Of a stretch of DNA of 64,000 nt, positions 19,850 to 32,140 are shown one piece after another. This DNA is from Aaosphaeria pasadenensis (taxonomy: Eukaryota > Ascomycota > Dothideomycetes > Pleosporales). Below the pieces are notes generated by a model. It had not been told where the DNA came from. It searched no databases and saw only the letters and a program-made list of their open reading frames with translations. How positions within the stretch are numbered: position 1 is the first letter of the stretch; every line of letters begins with the position of its first letter. Location: contig JAKLMB010000030.1 in NCBI GenBank assembly GCA_022813625.1, positions 186,001 through 250,000 of the forward strand. The letters run 5' to 3'. The position numbers and the translations under genes were made by a program.

Positions 19850-22493
19850 GGTGGATGGTGTTGTTCGGGGCGAGAGTCAGGGAGCAGGGAGAGAAGATGA
19901 TGAGGGCGGAGAAGACCGACATGAAGTCGTTGAGGTGCGAGACCGCTACGATGAGAGCTAATGGAGGCGTAGGAGTAGGGATAGGTAACTAGATATAGAT
20001 GTAGGAGGAATGGGAGTCGTCATCAAGGCGCAGGTTCAGCAGGAACAGCAAGCAACAAGGAACGGTGAACAACCAACAAGAGGAATAGGAACAGGAACAA
20101 AACGTCAAGGTACCTAGGCACGTCCAGGTAATCAGTTCTAACTAGTGCAAGCCACAAGACACGTTGGGAGGGAAGAAGGAAGTTTGAAGCGGGAATGTAG
20201 AGAGAGATCATCGTAGGGGGAATCTGGAAGTGCCGTTGAGAATAGATGGGAAGGCCTAGCCGATTGATAAATCGTGGAGAGGCAGGAGGAAACGACGGGT
20301 AAGAGTAGCCTCGCCTCCACTCGCCTCGTCTCCGCCTCTTCCTCCACATACGAGGGACAATAATAAAACTATTTGTACGACTATCAGATCTATATCCTAT
20401 ATATATCCTATAAATACATACACATGTCACTTCATGTTTACGTTTCAATCTATATATTACTCTCTCCTAGACCTTCATCATCGTCACCAGATTGGTCTCT
20501 AACCTGGTTTGCTCTCTCCCCCTCTCGGCTCCTCCCGCTGCCGTGCTCCCTTCGATATTAAGCCATCATGTGTCTTCCCATCAGTCGTGTCTCATGCGTC
20601 TCATCTCATAAGTCCTTTTCTTTCTCTGCTACCCAGTCTCGTGCTGTCCGTCTCGTCACGTGTTGTCCGAACGGAGGCTGTTGCTTGCCAGTGACTCCCA
20701 CGCGACGCCTTGACAGATTGCGAAACACCTGGGACTTTATGCCTATAGCTCCGCTACTATACAACCAATTTCAAGAGACGGGGTCCGAGCCGATGATATA
20801 CCTCTGTCACTGTTCTGAAACGCCGAATATGTCACATTTTGATAGAGGGCGAACGGTAATGCGTCGAACACAGCATTCTTCCCAGCTTTATTTGAATATT
20901 CGCGGGCGCGCATTCCATCCATCGTCTGGCACTCAGATTAAAACTATTATTCCTCAATTAGGCACGGCAGCAAGAAGAGGGTCGCTTGTGTTCACTTGCA
21001 GCGGATGACTGCAAGCAATCTGGACGTCTACCCAGAGACAGCAGTAACACCGACAATCGATCACGGGTACAGCGGCCTGCGAATTGCCCGTGTAGAACAA
21101 TCTACCAGTATGGTTGCTGGTTGGCGACAGCAACTCAACAAGAACAGATTCTGCCAGAGCTCCAGTAGCTGTAGTAGCTATAGTAGCTATACTGAGCTCC
21201 AACTGGTCAGCACCGGGATTGGAGTTGTTAGCCGGACTCCATCTACGACTACCTAGGAAGATGACGCCCGGAGCTCCCCTGCCCGGTCAGAGCTCCAAGC
21301 ACCCCCTCATAGCTGGGAGCTGGGAGCTGGGAGCTGGGAGCTTCCACTGCTGCACTTGATGTTGGAGCTCAGTAGGGATACTCGAGGCCGGGCTGCGCTC
21401 CTCTCCTGATGACAAAAGTCTCGAGCTGAGCGCAGGTCTTGAGTTGAGCTCGGGGCAGGGCAGGATAGGGCAGTGAAAAGGTTTTTTTCTTCCTTTCCTT
21501 CTTCTCTCGGCTCTTTTCTTCTACGCGATAGGTGCTGGGCCAGGGCTGCGTAAAAATCCTGATTGTCGATGGACGGACGCTGATTGGCTATTGAGCTTCA
21601 ATGATTGGCCCTACGGCAGTTCCGGCCAATGCATAAATCAAAATCTGCGCTGGGACCGAGAGGAGTCGATGGAGCTTGTCGCTGTCGCAATAATCGTAAT
21701 TATCGTCTCTGCTCTCACTCATATTGTATGCGTGTACATATATACATGTGTAGGTGTGGGAGTTGTGTTCGGTCATCGTGTATCGCTGGTTTCATGTGCC
21801 AGTCCCGCATAGCCGACTGACAGATAGAGGGAAGGATTGATTAATTGAACTGAATTGAATTGAATATACTGGAACTCCATTTCCCTCTATTAAATTTGTT
21901 ATTGCCCTAAATGACATTAAGCAGGAAGAAAAAAAATTAGGACAAGGGCAGGCATGTAAATAGGAATACTCTGTAGAATAGGATAGGCCGATAGTAGAGC
22001 TGTCGCCTCCCCACCAAGCAGTAGCAGCTGGGAGTTGCCCACATTTTGCCCCTCACCATGTACCGACGCCCACCTGCGCTGCCCACCTACACTTATCCCC
22101 CCTCTTTGCCTCTCGTCTCATTATTCCCATGATTATTCCACCCAAATATCTACCAGCTACAAGATTGTCAGCTACCAGCTCTCAGCTCTATCTGACACTC
22201 TCATACTTACTACTGACTGACTACCGCCACTACTCCTTGTCATAGCTCCCTTTGTACCCATACGCACCGTCTCCCACCCATTACTCAACCTCCCACCTCC
22301 AACCCATCCCATTATTCTATACCAGTAACCTTACACCACACCACACCAGAGCTGTCAGAGCTCTTTCAACAGCTATCCCAGAGCTCGACACCTGCCATTG
22401 ACATAGCTCCACCTTGTTCCATCTGTTCCAGCTGCTCTTCTCTCCTCACAATCCCAATCCCTCCCTCCACCCACCGCCCCTGCTGAAGGGTAC
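19850..22493. promoter_or_regulatory. Long leader region with AGCT-rich cluster and CCAAT boxes
   Basis: About 2.6 kb with no supported gene. Between about 21160 and 22500 the tetramer AGCT occurs roughly thirty times by eye, often as GAGCTC or CAGCT, including four tandem AGCTGGG units at 21311-21338. Three CCAAT boxes are present: ATTGG at 21583-21587 and 21604-21608, and CCAAT at 21626-21630. It probably contains the promoter and long 5' UTR of the zinc-finger gene at 22494. Confidence 0.45.
21311..21343. repeat. Tandem AGCTGGG heptamer repeat
   Basis: Four perfect copies of AGCTGGG followed by a partial AGCTT. A related run of TAGTAGCTA-like units lies at 21163-21191. Confidence 0.85.
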
Positions 22494-24169
22494 ATGCAGC
22501 TGGGGATGCCGCCTCGAGCCTCGCTCACTGGTTCCTTCTCCGTATCGGACGAGAACAATGTCGTCGTCTGTCCTTTACGCAACCACGATGGCTCGGCCTG
22601 TAGAAAGCGCTGCACCGGCGTACGTCCTTTTCCTCTCTGTTCCTTTTCCTTTTGTTGTCTCTGGAGGCTTTCTTCCTTCCTTCCGTGGCTCTCCCCTCTC
22701 TAGCCAGCTTCGAGTCCACAGTCGCCAGCTCCTACGTCACGCTGCCGCTTGACTCGGACCCTCGAGAAACGCAACACAACTGACATGGTGCTTTGCACAG
22801 GAGAAACGATATCGCTCCATGCAGGAGCATATCCGCCGCGCACATCCCGAGCATTATATATCGAAGCTCCCCGCAACCGAGGAGAGCTTCACGTTGATGG
22901 TTAACACGCCTCCATCTGAGCGACCTCCCCCACCTCCACCTCCAATCACCTCAGTAGCAGGCCCACAAGGTTGGTGCCCTAGTCTCGTCGGTAGCTCCGG
23001 AGACTGACACTCTCAAGGCTTTGGAGGCGAGATCAATGCCTTCTACAATGATGACTATAGCTCGAATGCCGCAGGCAGAGCCTCGGACGAGATGCGACGA
23101 GCCTCTCTCTTACCCGCCGCCAGCGCAGCCGCAGCCCTCGCCTCGTTGCATACCCATCGCCCGGACTACGATTGGGAGTCGGATGCGGTAAGAACACAAC
23201 CCTGATGCTAGACGTTGAGCAGTTCCAACTGACGTCGATATTGCGACCAGGAAGCAAACTCGGAGCCCGATGCGCAAGGCTATCGCCCACGAGCCCGCTT
23301 TGCACCCACAACCGTCGAGCAGCACATAACCGCCGACGAGCCATACTACACCACTGCCTCGTTGCAGCGCGAGCTATTGCCTTCGTCCCTTGCACGCTCC
23401 CCTCCCGGCCGCTCCTCTACCTTACCGCCCGTTCCTCGATCCGTAAAGCCAAACCGACCCCGTAAGTCCTCTGTCGGCCAGAACGCCCGCAAACCGAAAC
23501 ATGAACGCACAAAGTCGAAGGAGCATGCGCGAAGATTGAGTCATGACCGCAAGGCGTTCTCAGCCGAACCAACAGCAGCAGCAGCCCTGTTCGGTAAGAG
23601 GTGGGAGGACCTCATTGATGCTGCAGCTTCCGCAACCGAAGAGGATAGCCGAGACCTCACTCCGGTACGTATGAGGAATATTGGACTTGTATGTATTGTT
23701 ACTCACTGTTTCATGCTAGGTTCCCGGCTCACCGCATCATTCTCCAATCATTACTAACAGAGCATCACTTCCCCCATTCCTCGCAAATCAGTTCCAGTCA
23801 TATGCAGCATCTCCCTTACAAAATACCTTGACTCCGCCTCCCCAAGACCTACCAGAGCTCCAAGCCTATCCGTCCGTTGAATCTTCAATAGAATCCACAG
23901 TGTCCGGTCAAAATTTCCACATTCCATCACAAGGGTTATCGGATTCCTCACCGACATACCTTCACCCTGTACAGATCTACTGCGCAGCCTGTCGAAAATT
24001 GTCTATACTGAAGGACAGCTACGCCTGTTCCGAGTGCATTTGCGGTCTATGCCAGGACTGTGTTGATGTTCTGATTAGCGAAAAGATTGGAGGCCGTACT
24101 GCGAGAGGGTGTCCGCGGTGCGGAGCCGTCGGAGGGAAGTTCAAACCCTTCCAACTGGACATCAGATGA
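22494..24169 (+). CDS. Conserved Pezizomycotina protein with N-terminal C2H2-like and C-terminal RING-like zinc motifs
   Basis: 442 aa in five exons: 22494-22619, 22801-22969, 23018-23187, 23251-23664, 23720-24169; all phases agree. The N-terminus, formed across intron 1, reads VVVCPLRNHDGSACRKRCTG then EKRYRSMQEHIRRAHPEHY, a C2H2-like arrangement with HIRRAH as the His pair. The middle is disordered: poly-Pro, an acidic DYDWESDAE stretch and a basic PKHERTKSKEHARR stretch. The last 70 residues contain CAACRKLSILKDSYACSEC, CGLCQDC and CPRC, a RING-like or treble-clef cysteine set, ending KPFQLDIR. Start: an in-frame stop lies at 22404 and 22494 is the first ATG after it. I recognise it as a conserved fungal family without known function. 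A nuclear or ubiquitin-related role would be speculation. Confidence 0.85.
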
Positions 24170-25022
24170 ATATTTTTATTCTTGTTTTGGAGCATTTTAA
24201 TTAGGTCTTCGTTTCGACCTCTTTTTGGGTATACATACACGCTCCCTCAGGTTCGAATTATGCATTTGGGAGTTTTGGGGTGGCTTTTTGATATCTGGAG
24301 ACCTCGCCTCCATCTTTCAACAGTGAACGGGGTTTTATTTACTGGTCTGTCTGCGACCAACTATCCACAACTACACGACAAGGGCACCGGCGTTTATGGA
24401 CCAATCTATTTTTTTTGGTTTACATTGGGGCATTGCATAGACTACATTCTGATCAGATCATTGGGTGTGGGGGGAGTTTGGCGTTCTTCTTTTCAATCAT
24501 TCTTCTCTTCTTTCTGGGAAAAACGAACGGGACGGACAAAAAGAACGACCTTTTTCCAGTTTGTCAGAGGAATCCGACGGACGAGTCAGTCCAAGCATCA
24601 TGATATATTTTTTTCTCTTTTCTTGTTATTGTCATGTTTTCCTATCATCACGCTCTTGATAGTTGAAATCCACGCTAGCCGCCGATATGATTGCAACGCA
24701 ACGAAACGCAGACGAATGCGATGGAGGCGGAGGGTGGGAAAATGGGAATACCCAGCCAGCCAACGAATTGAATCAATTGAATGAATTGGATAACACATTT
24801 CTTCTGCCTCATCCATCGTCAAGCCATGATAGAAATATATATTATGGTGAGAACATTTCCGTGTTGTATTGGGTCGCTTCAATTCTCTTACTCTTCACAT
24901 TCTCTAAACGTGATTTTGATAATTCTACATATCCCATCCCGGACCTCCCTCCGTCTACCCAACTATCTACAACAACACCACCATCATCACTTCCCTCTCT
25001 CTCTCTCTCTCTCTTTTCAACA
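24170..25022. other. Convergent intergenic region
   Basis: Lies between the 3' ends of the zinc-finger gene and the GRASP gene. T-rich runs and no gene. It holds both 3' UTRs. Confidence 0.6.
24995..25014. repeat. (CT)n microsatellite
   Basis: About ten uninterrupted CT dinucleotides just past the GRASP stop codon, i.e. in its 3' UTR on the minus strand. Confidence 0.85.
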
Positions 25023-26517
25023 CTACTCGTCCGCAGCAGCAGCTTGAACAGGCGTCCCCGAACTCTTCGGTGGTCCACCTTTAGGCGGCGGCGGCGGCCC
25101 CCCAGCGCCCGCCTTCTTCGGCGGCGGAGGTAGCGCGCCGTCCTTCCTCTTCGGCGCGTAGTCCTCCTCTTTGCTCTTCTCTTCCCCTTCCTTGAAGTAG
25201 TCGTCCAGGCCACCTGCTGCTCCTCCTCCGCCTCCAGTCGCCGCCATGGCGTGATGCGCTCTTTGCTTCTTCTTACTCGATGGTGGGGGACCGCCGCCGG
25301 GGCGCGGTGAGGTGGAAGTGGGCGGTGGTGGGGATTTCGAAGGGATGGCCATGTTGGCGGGGACGAATAGTTGCTCGCCGCCGCCTGCGACGGTCGCGAT
25401 GCCAGCTCCGCTCTTCTCGTCGAAGCTGGTGTCTGCCGCTGCCCCGGAGGAGTACTGCTCGGCAGCAGAGAACATGGTTTCCCCCGGCGCCTGCGGCGGC
25501 TCGTCCAGCGCGGCGGGGATCCTGTGCAGCGCGCCGAAGCCGAGCACGCAGCCCAGGGCGCCCTCGCCGCCCCAGCCCCGGGACGGCGTGATGGTCAGAG
25601 GACGAGTGACGTCGTACTCGTGGTTGTAGACGAGGAGGCGGAGCGGGCGGTTCAGGTGCGCCTCGACGAGCTCGCCGAGGCCGGATTCCCCGCGCACGAT
25701 GCCCTCGGGGCTGCCGATCACGTAGTCCCCGTACGGCAGAAGGCCCGCGACGTCGGCGGGCGAGTTGGGGATCACGTCGAGGATGTGCCAGACGTCCTCG
25801 GCGGCGGTGAGGGGGGTCCATTGGAGGGTTAGACCGAGAGTGGGCGAGTTGGGTGGGATCGGGAGGTAGGTTTCCCGCACTTTTTGGCCCTGCGGTGCTT
25901 GTGGTGTTAGTTTGGGGTTGATGTTCCTTTTCTTTTGGGGTTATAACAGGGTAGAGGGAGGGGTGGAAGTGTATGATAGATGTTGGAGGTGGTAACGTGA
26001 CTTGTGGTGGACTTGGGAGATGGTGCGCTTGATATTGATAGATGTTCGTAGAACAAGCGATAGAGTGGGGAAAGGGATATTGGGGAAATGGAAGACATGA
26101 AGACCAATCGAACTTGAGTCAATCAAAAGAATGACTTACCTTTGCACTGAAGACTCCCAGACTGATAGTGGTACCCGCGCAGTTGCGCACCTCTGTTGCG
26201 AAAAGATTTGGGTCGGGATTGTCCTGTACGTCACACCTCGAGTATTAGCCTTTTTTATATCCCGGAATTCATTTAAACCAGAAATGCTGCGAGAGAAGTC
26301 CCCATGGATCGGCGGAGATGTGAAGAGAAAGATCAAACACAATACATACAATAGTCCTTCCATTAATCCCAATGATGAAGTCGAACCAGGGCTCAAGAGC
26401 CAGCTCTGTATTCGTGTTCCGTAGGACCTGGAAACCATAGGCGCCCTCGACGCTCGAACGCTCCTCCTCGGGCGCGGCATCAAGCCGCGCCATGAAGCGG
26501 TTGAGAGCCCCGAACAT
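25023..26517 (-). CDS. grh1: GRASP (Golgi reassembly stacking protein, Grh1-type)
   Basis: Peripheral early-secretory/Golgi protein with two PDZ-like GRASP domains, involved in Golgi organisation, COPII interaction and unconventional secretion. 372 aa in three exons: 26517-26350, 26223-26140, 25889-25023. Seen: N-terminal MFGALNRFMARLD, consistent with the amphipathic helix known from yeast Grh1; FGFQVLRNT-type motif (here YGFQVLRNTNTELALEPWFDF); FIIGINGRTI; then DNPDPNLF, NCAGTTISLGVFSAKGQKVRET across introns; second PDZ with LGLTLQWTP, VWHILDVIPNSPADVAGL and YGDYVIGSPEG. The C-terminus is Pro/Gly-rich and basic/acidic. The frame stays open upstream to 26817 with ATGs at 26760, 26748 and 26679, giving a possible Ser/Pro/Gln-rich extension of up to 81 residues. 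I chose 26517 because conserved family members begin there. Confidence 0.92.
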
Positions 26518-27072
26518 GGTCGTGATGAGATGTGGTGATGGCGAAGGTGACGGTACTGACTGTTCGGGTTTACTACTATCTGGTTGGGGGGACGATGGAG
26601 ATGCAGGTGACGACGAGTCCGAGGCCAGGTGTTGTTGTTGCGGCTCGTCGTGGGATTGCACGTCGGGGTTTGTGGCCATAGCTTTATGATCTGCATGCGC
26701 TAGTGCCCCGTTCGAGGTTGGACTCGCTGGTGTCGATGTCTTCGCCATGGTTTCTTTCATGTTTGAATTATTGCGCGCGACGGAGGATGTGAAGGCATTT
26801 GGGGATGAAATTGGCAAAGGGTTTACATTGAGAGATGTTGCACAAGTGAATTGCCATCGACCTGTTCATTCCTTCCTTGCTCGCCTTGCTTGGGTCGTGC
26901 CAGATCGGACAGCTTGTATCAGGTTAGCGTATCTCAGCCCTATACAAAACCGAACTAGCGTTGGTTGTGGGCAACTTACTTAACTTCACCAAACGGCGCG
27001 ACAAACGAGCGACACCAAAACTACAGCTTCTCCTCTCGAACGTGTCGCTTTTCACGAAAAGTTTTATCAACG
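26518..27072. promoter_or_regulatory. Divergent promoter region (GRASP / Tgs1)
   Basis: 555 bp between the chosen start codons. Its left part is an open continuation of the GRASP frame and may be coding. No specific site was recognised. Confidence 0.5.
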
Positions 27073-28087
27073 ATGGAAGAGGAAGAAGTTCCAGATAAGG
27101 AGGGAGTCCACCAGTGGCTCTCCGAAGATCGGTTCCCTGAACATCTTAAAAAGTAAGAAAGTTTTGATTCGAGTTTCCCCATTACCACGAAGTCTGGATT
27201 CGTGACTAACAGAAGGACTCAGATACTGGTTTCAAAGACACCAGTGGTGGTCGAAGTACAACGATGGGATTTGGATGACTGAACCTGCTTGGTTCGAAGT
27301 CACGCCGGAGCCCATTGCTAAGTAAGTATACTTTAAGGCCCTGTCGTTTGGTCTGCGAAGATCGTCTAACCTGCCGGACAGTAAAATTGCGGCGCACATC
27401 TCAGAGGCTGCGCCAGAAGATAAAAAGGTAATCGTGGATACGTTCGCCGGCGTAGGCGGAAATGCTATTGCATTCGCCCGTGAAGGCCGCTGGGATCAAG
27501 TCTTCGCCATCGAGAAAGACGAGAAGGCTGTCGCGTGCGGGAAGCACAACGCCAAAATCTACGGCGTTGAAAAGAAGATTGTTTGGATCACCGGTGACTG
27601 CTTCAGCGTGGTCGAGAAGCGACTGCGGGGCAGAAAAGACGTCGTTATTTTCGCCAGTCCGCCATGGGGAGGTGAGAGATCCCTTCATCAATTCGAAGTC
27701 AAGGTTTCATTCTAACATTGCCAGGGACCGAATACAATACAGAGGACATCTTCGACCTCACTAAAATGGAGCCGTACAATCTGGATAAAATGTTTAAAAG
27801 CTTTTCCAGAATCACCAGCGAGATTGTGTTTTACCTTCCCAGGAATTCGGATCTTAACCAGGTGGCGCAGTATGCGCCTGAGGGTGAGGGGAAGCTTGAA
27901 GTCGCCCATTACTGTATAAAAGGTGCCAGCAAGGTAATACATGTCTCCAATCGAACCCTACATCTACTAACCCATGTCCCAGGCGCTTTGTGTCTACTTC
28001 GGTAACTTTGATTTTCCACAAGGAGAGGACGAGGAAGAGGAAGAGGAAGAGGAAGAGGAAGAGGAGGAGGAGGGAGAGGAGGAGTAA
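27073..28087 (+). CDS. tgs1: Trimethylguanosine synthase (Tgs1-type cap hypermethylase)
   Basis: SAM-dependent enzyme converting m7G caps of snRNA and snoRNA to 2,2,7-trimethylguanosine; nuclear/nucleolar. 260 aa in five exons: 27073-27152, 27223-27321, 27382-27671, 27725-27933, 27983-28087. Seen: KYWFQRHQWWSKYNDGIWMTEPAWFEVTPE (residues from about 27; formed across intron 1), motif I VDTFAGVGGNAIAFA, AIEKDEKAV (acidic SAM-binding loop), and the catalytic-pocket motif SPPWGGTEY formed across intron 3. The C-terminus is a long Glu tract encoded by GAGGAA-type hexamers, followed by the stop. Slightly shorter than yeast Tgs1 (about 315 aa) and lacking the long metazoan N-terminus, as is usual in fungi. 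Confidence 0.94.
28023..28085 (+). repeat. GAGGAA/GAGGAG repeat encoding poly-Glu tail
   Basis: Low-complexity purine repeat in the last exon of the Tgs1 gene, encoding nearly uninterrupted glutamates up to the stop codon. Confidence 0.85.
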
Positions 28088-28659
28088 ATATACAAGAGCA
28101 GTAAAACAGAACATGTTTTTCTAGGCACTTTGTTTCATTCGTGTATTTAATTGGGACATTAATCATCATTTTCAGGGTAAATGAAGGGGACACCCTCTAC
28201 TATTGTCGGAAATCCTACTATTCAATGTTTTTGATTCATACTGTCTCGATCATCCAGGCAGCGATCGTCCTCGCTTCTTATTGGCTAGTGATGACAGTGA
28301 TTGGCGTTGAGTCTTGGCGCGCCGGCTCCACCTCCCCCATTCATCTTCACGGTCGTACTTACACGACACGCCCATTTAGCAGTTTCAACCATCCTACAAC
28401 CCTCTCCAGCCTCAGTTGCAACCTGACACTATCGTATAGGCTTGAAGTCGATCATCTAATCTCTCCCGCCAAATCTGCGCCATCACGCGACCCTCCTTTT
28501 CGCGACAACTTTGATGCGGTTCAATCCGCCCCTCAAGGCTTGCGCGTTGGACTGCGCGCTTTCACTCATCGAATAGTCCTTTGCCATCCCAACCTTCTCT
28601 TCGATCCACCTGCATAAGCTCCACTCGCAACCCACAAACTTTACCCAAACGTACACCAC
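28088..28659. promoter_or_regulatory. Intergenic/promoter of TAF1 gene
   Basis: 572 bp between Tgs1 stop and TAF1 start. Two ATTGG (inverse CCAAT) boxes at 28280-28284 and 28300-28304. No other gene. Confidence 0.5.
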
Positions 28660-31600
28660 ATGCCGCACGCCACCATGGATAATGGGGATGAGCTCATCGC
28701 GGCCCTTGGCCAGAGCGAGACTGCTCAGAGGAGCGAACTGGCAGATTTCCTTGGAGACGAGGCAGCGGGAATGAACATCGACCTCGATGCGCTCAACGAC
28801 CAAGAACTGGATGTGGGAGAGAAAGCCGACGATGCTATCGACTACGAGGATATATCTGACGATGACCTACCGGACGAAGAGATGGACGACGCGAACGCGG
28901 TGGGACAACTGAGTGGGAGCACTGTACAGGACGGTCACGAGGAAGATGATGATCTTGAAGATTTGTTTGGCGGATCGGATCCAGTGGACGAGCCGGCGGA
29001 GAACGATGAGGCTCAAGAGCAACAGGACGGGGACGCAGATGACGACGCTGCTGCGGACGACACCGAAAAGACACAGACAAACTTCCGCACAGTGGACTAC
29101 GGTGCAGTGGAGGATTCAGACGATGACGACCCGGAGTGGCGCGAACAGAAAGCATTGTTCCAGGCAGCTGCGCGAAAAGGCGCAGATGACGGTCTCCCAC
29201 CCCCTCCACAGACTTCCAAGGAATACTTCGATCGCATTTGGCCGAACTTCGAACCCGGAAGGCCGCCTCGGTTCTTCAGTCTTATCCCTCGAAAACGCGC
29301 CTTTTTCGTACCTCGTACCCCGCTCAAGCCGCCGAAGCCCATGCAACTCAATAAGATCAATCTCGAGATTGAACCGGATCAGGAAAAGAGTTTTCGTCTG
29401 CCTTCTACAGCCGCGTCCAATAAAACAGGACGGCAGTTGGAAGAGGAACAGAGGGGCATTGTCTACATCACGGATGGCATCGAGGAAGTGGAGGAGAGCG
29501 GGGAAGAGATGGACCTTGACGATCTGGGAGACGTTGACGAGGAAGAAAAGATTGGCAACGTGTCATGGAACGACCTCAAGATTGCTTGTGAAGATTGGGA
29601 CGCCATTGCTACGGACATGGAGTCAGATCACGCTGACGAGCTTTTGACACCTCCTGACACCCTCACAGACGACAGTTCTTGGATTCGCGACCTTGCCGCT
29701 CCACCAGCAAAGAGGCGTAGACTAGGAGATCGTGCCGGCCCAGTACAATTCTCGGTATATGATCAAATAGACCTTCCATCATGGGATGACCCGGAACTAG
29801 CCACGGCCAAGATCTCGAAGAAGATTATCCTCGACATGAACGACCCTAACCTTCTTCTCGACGTCCCACAGGCAACCGCAGAGCCGCAAAAACCTCGAGC
29901 ATCCACTTTAGGAATGAAGCGAGACAATCGTGGAAGTCTGGCCAATCCAATGTTTAAGAGATACAACATTTCCAACGACGAGGCGTATGATGCGCTTAAG
30001 GAAAACAGCCAGCAGAAGGTCCGCGCTACTTTGACTCACACAAATGTCGAGCACAGTTTGCCCGCTCTCAAACTGCAGTATCCCTTCTACAAGGTCAACC
30101 TTGCGGATCGCGAATTGCGGTCATTCCATCGTCCGACCATCAACTTCAAGCCTGGTGAGCGAGTTAGCATCTCGCCGCTCAAGACACATATCAAAAGGAA
30201 GCACAAGAAGAATCTCAAGCCTTCGGATGCCTTTGCCGTCGCAGAAGATCTCAACATCGGTGACAGCTCAGACCTACTTCTCGCCGAATATTCGGAAGAA
30301 TACCCTACCACGCTTTCCAATTTCGGCATGAGCAACAAGATCGTCAACTACTATCGTCGCAAGGATGAGCAAGATACTTCACGACCCAAGAAGGACCTTG
30401 GAGAGACATCCATCTTGCTACCTCAAGACAAGAGTCCATTCTCTATATTCGGCTACGTTGACCCGGGCCAGACGGTGCCGACTCTTGTCAACTCCTTGTA
30501 CAGAGCTCCGGTCTTCTCGCATGGGCCTAAGCCCACCGACTTCTTGGTCAGTAGAAGTCACACTGGCACTCACGGATCCCATTACTATATGCGCAACATC
30601 CAAAATCTGGTTGTGGTTGGCCAGCAATTCCCATTGGTCGAAGTCCCTGGAACGCACGCCCGCAAGGTAACAGAAGCATCCAAGAAACGATTGAAGATGC
30701 TGTCATTCCGATTGTACCGCAAGGGTCAACAAAAGAACGCGCGACAACCGTGGGTTAGCAATGAAATGATCAAGCACCATCTTCCCGGCACCGAAATCGC
30801 CCAAAACCGCAGCAGGATGAGGGAAATCATGAAGTACGAGAAGGAAACGGGAACATGGCGACCGCAAGACGGAGAAGTCATCCCGGAAGAACCTGCTCTT
30901 AGGTCCTGGATCAAACCAGAAGACATTTGTTTGATCGATTCCATGCATGCCGGTGACAAACATCTAACCGATGCTGGTTTTAAGGCGCAGGACATCAAGG
31001 ATGATGAGGATGGGGATGCTGGCGAAAACACCGAACTCAAGCTAGCACCCTGGCACACTACCAAGAACTTCCTGAACGCCTGCCAAGGCAAAGCCATGTT
31101 GGAGCTCCACGGTGTTGGTGACCCTACTGGACGTGGAGAGGGTTTCAGTTTCATCAAGGTCTCAATGAAGGGTGGTTTCCGCGATGTAGGTGAGAGTTTG
31201 GCCGATAAGCTCGATGCCAAAAAACTTAAGGAGAATGGAGGCCACAGTTACAACGTCAAGAGGCAGGATGAACAGTACTCGAATGCCATCAATAGGATAT
31301 GGAACAAGCAGGCGGATAGCCTGTCGTCTACTATGGAGCACTCCGACGTCGAGATGGACGACAATGTGGACGTCCGCCAGGAGCAACTCCGTGGTCGTAC
31401 GCCTCGCTCTGAATTCGGTACACCTGCCTTGATGCGGGACGACGAGACTATGAGTCAGTTCAGTAGGAACAGTGCCAACGACGCGCAAGGAAAGGTCTTG
31501 CGGATCAAACGCTGGGTCAAGAACAAGTACGACGAAACCGAGGTCCAAGTGCAAACAATCACAGATCCGGAGGTGATTCGTCTATATACCAAGCGGAAGA

Positions 31601-32140
31601 GGCAAGAACAGTTGGAGGCCATGACAATCGATAAGATCCAACCTACTGGTAACGCAGAGTTCGATGCGCAACAAAAGCTCAAGTACGACTCCACGTACAT
31701 TATCTCTGCTACTTACATACTAATGTTCTCACCAGACTTCAAGCCGAACTCGCCCGTCTCAGGCGCAACGTCGAACGTCGCGAAGGTCGCGAAAAAGCCA
31801 AAGGCCTTCACAACTCACAAGCGGGCGGGCCCGGCGCCGGCAAGGGTGGTGCTACACCACGCAAGTGTGCAAACTGTGGGGAGGTGGGACACATCAAAAC
31901 AAACAAGAAGTAGGCACTCCACTCCTTTTTTCTATTTTATTAACTCTTTTTCTCTTTCTCTCTCCCTCTCCCTCTTCTCTATTCCGAAACAGATACCCTG
32001 ACAAGACATCAAGACTATGCCCCCTCCTCAACGGCCAAAAGAAGCAGAGCGATACCTTCAAGGACGCGAACGCTGGTTCACCTGTTGCCACCGCTACCCC
32101 TATCCCGGCTACACCTCAGAGTGCAATGTCACCCCTATAA
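28660..32140 (+). CDS. taf1: TFIID subunit TAF1 (TAFII-145/111 homologue)
   Basis: Largest TFIID scaffold subunit, nuclear, binding TBP and TAF7 in RNA polymerase II initiation. 1118 aa in three exons: 28660-31694, 31736-31909, 31993-32140. Seen: acidic N-terminal region with a TAND-like ELADFLGDEAAGMNIDLDAL segment; NFRTVDYG and PKTSKEYFDRIWPNFEPGRPPRFF-like segment near residues 150-205; the TAF1 core domain (about 430-930) including SPFSIFGYVDPGQTVPTLVNSLYRAP and EDICLIDSMHAGDKHL; and a C-terminal zinc knuckle CANCGEVGHIKTNKK joined to YPDKTSRLCPLL across intron 2. It has no bromodomains, as expected for ascomycete TAF1. An in-frame ATG at 28675 has a better context (CCACCATGG) and may be the real start, five codons in. 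Confidence 0.94.
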
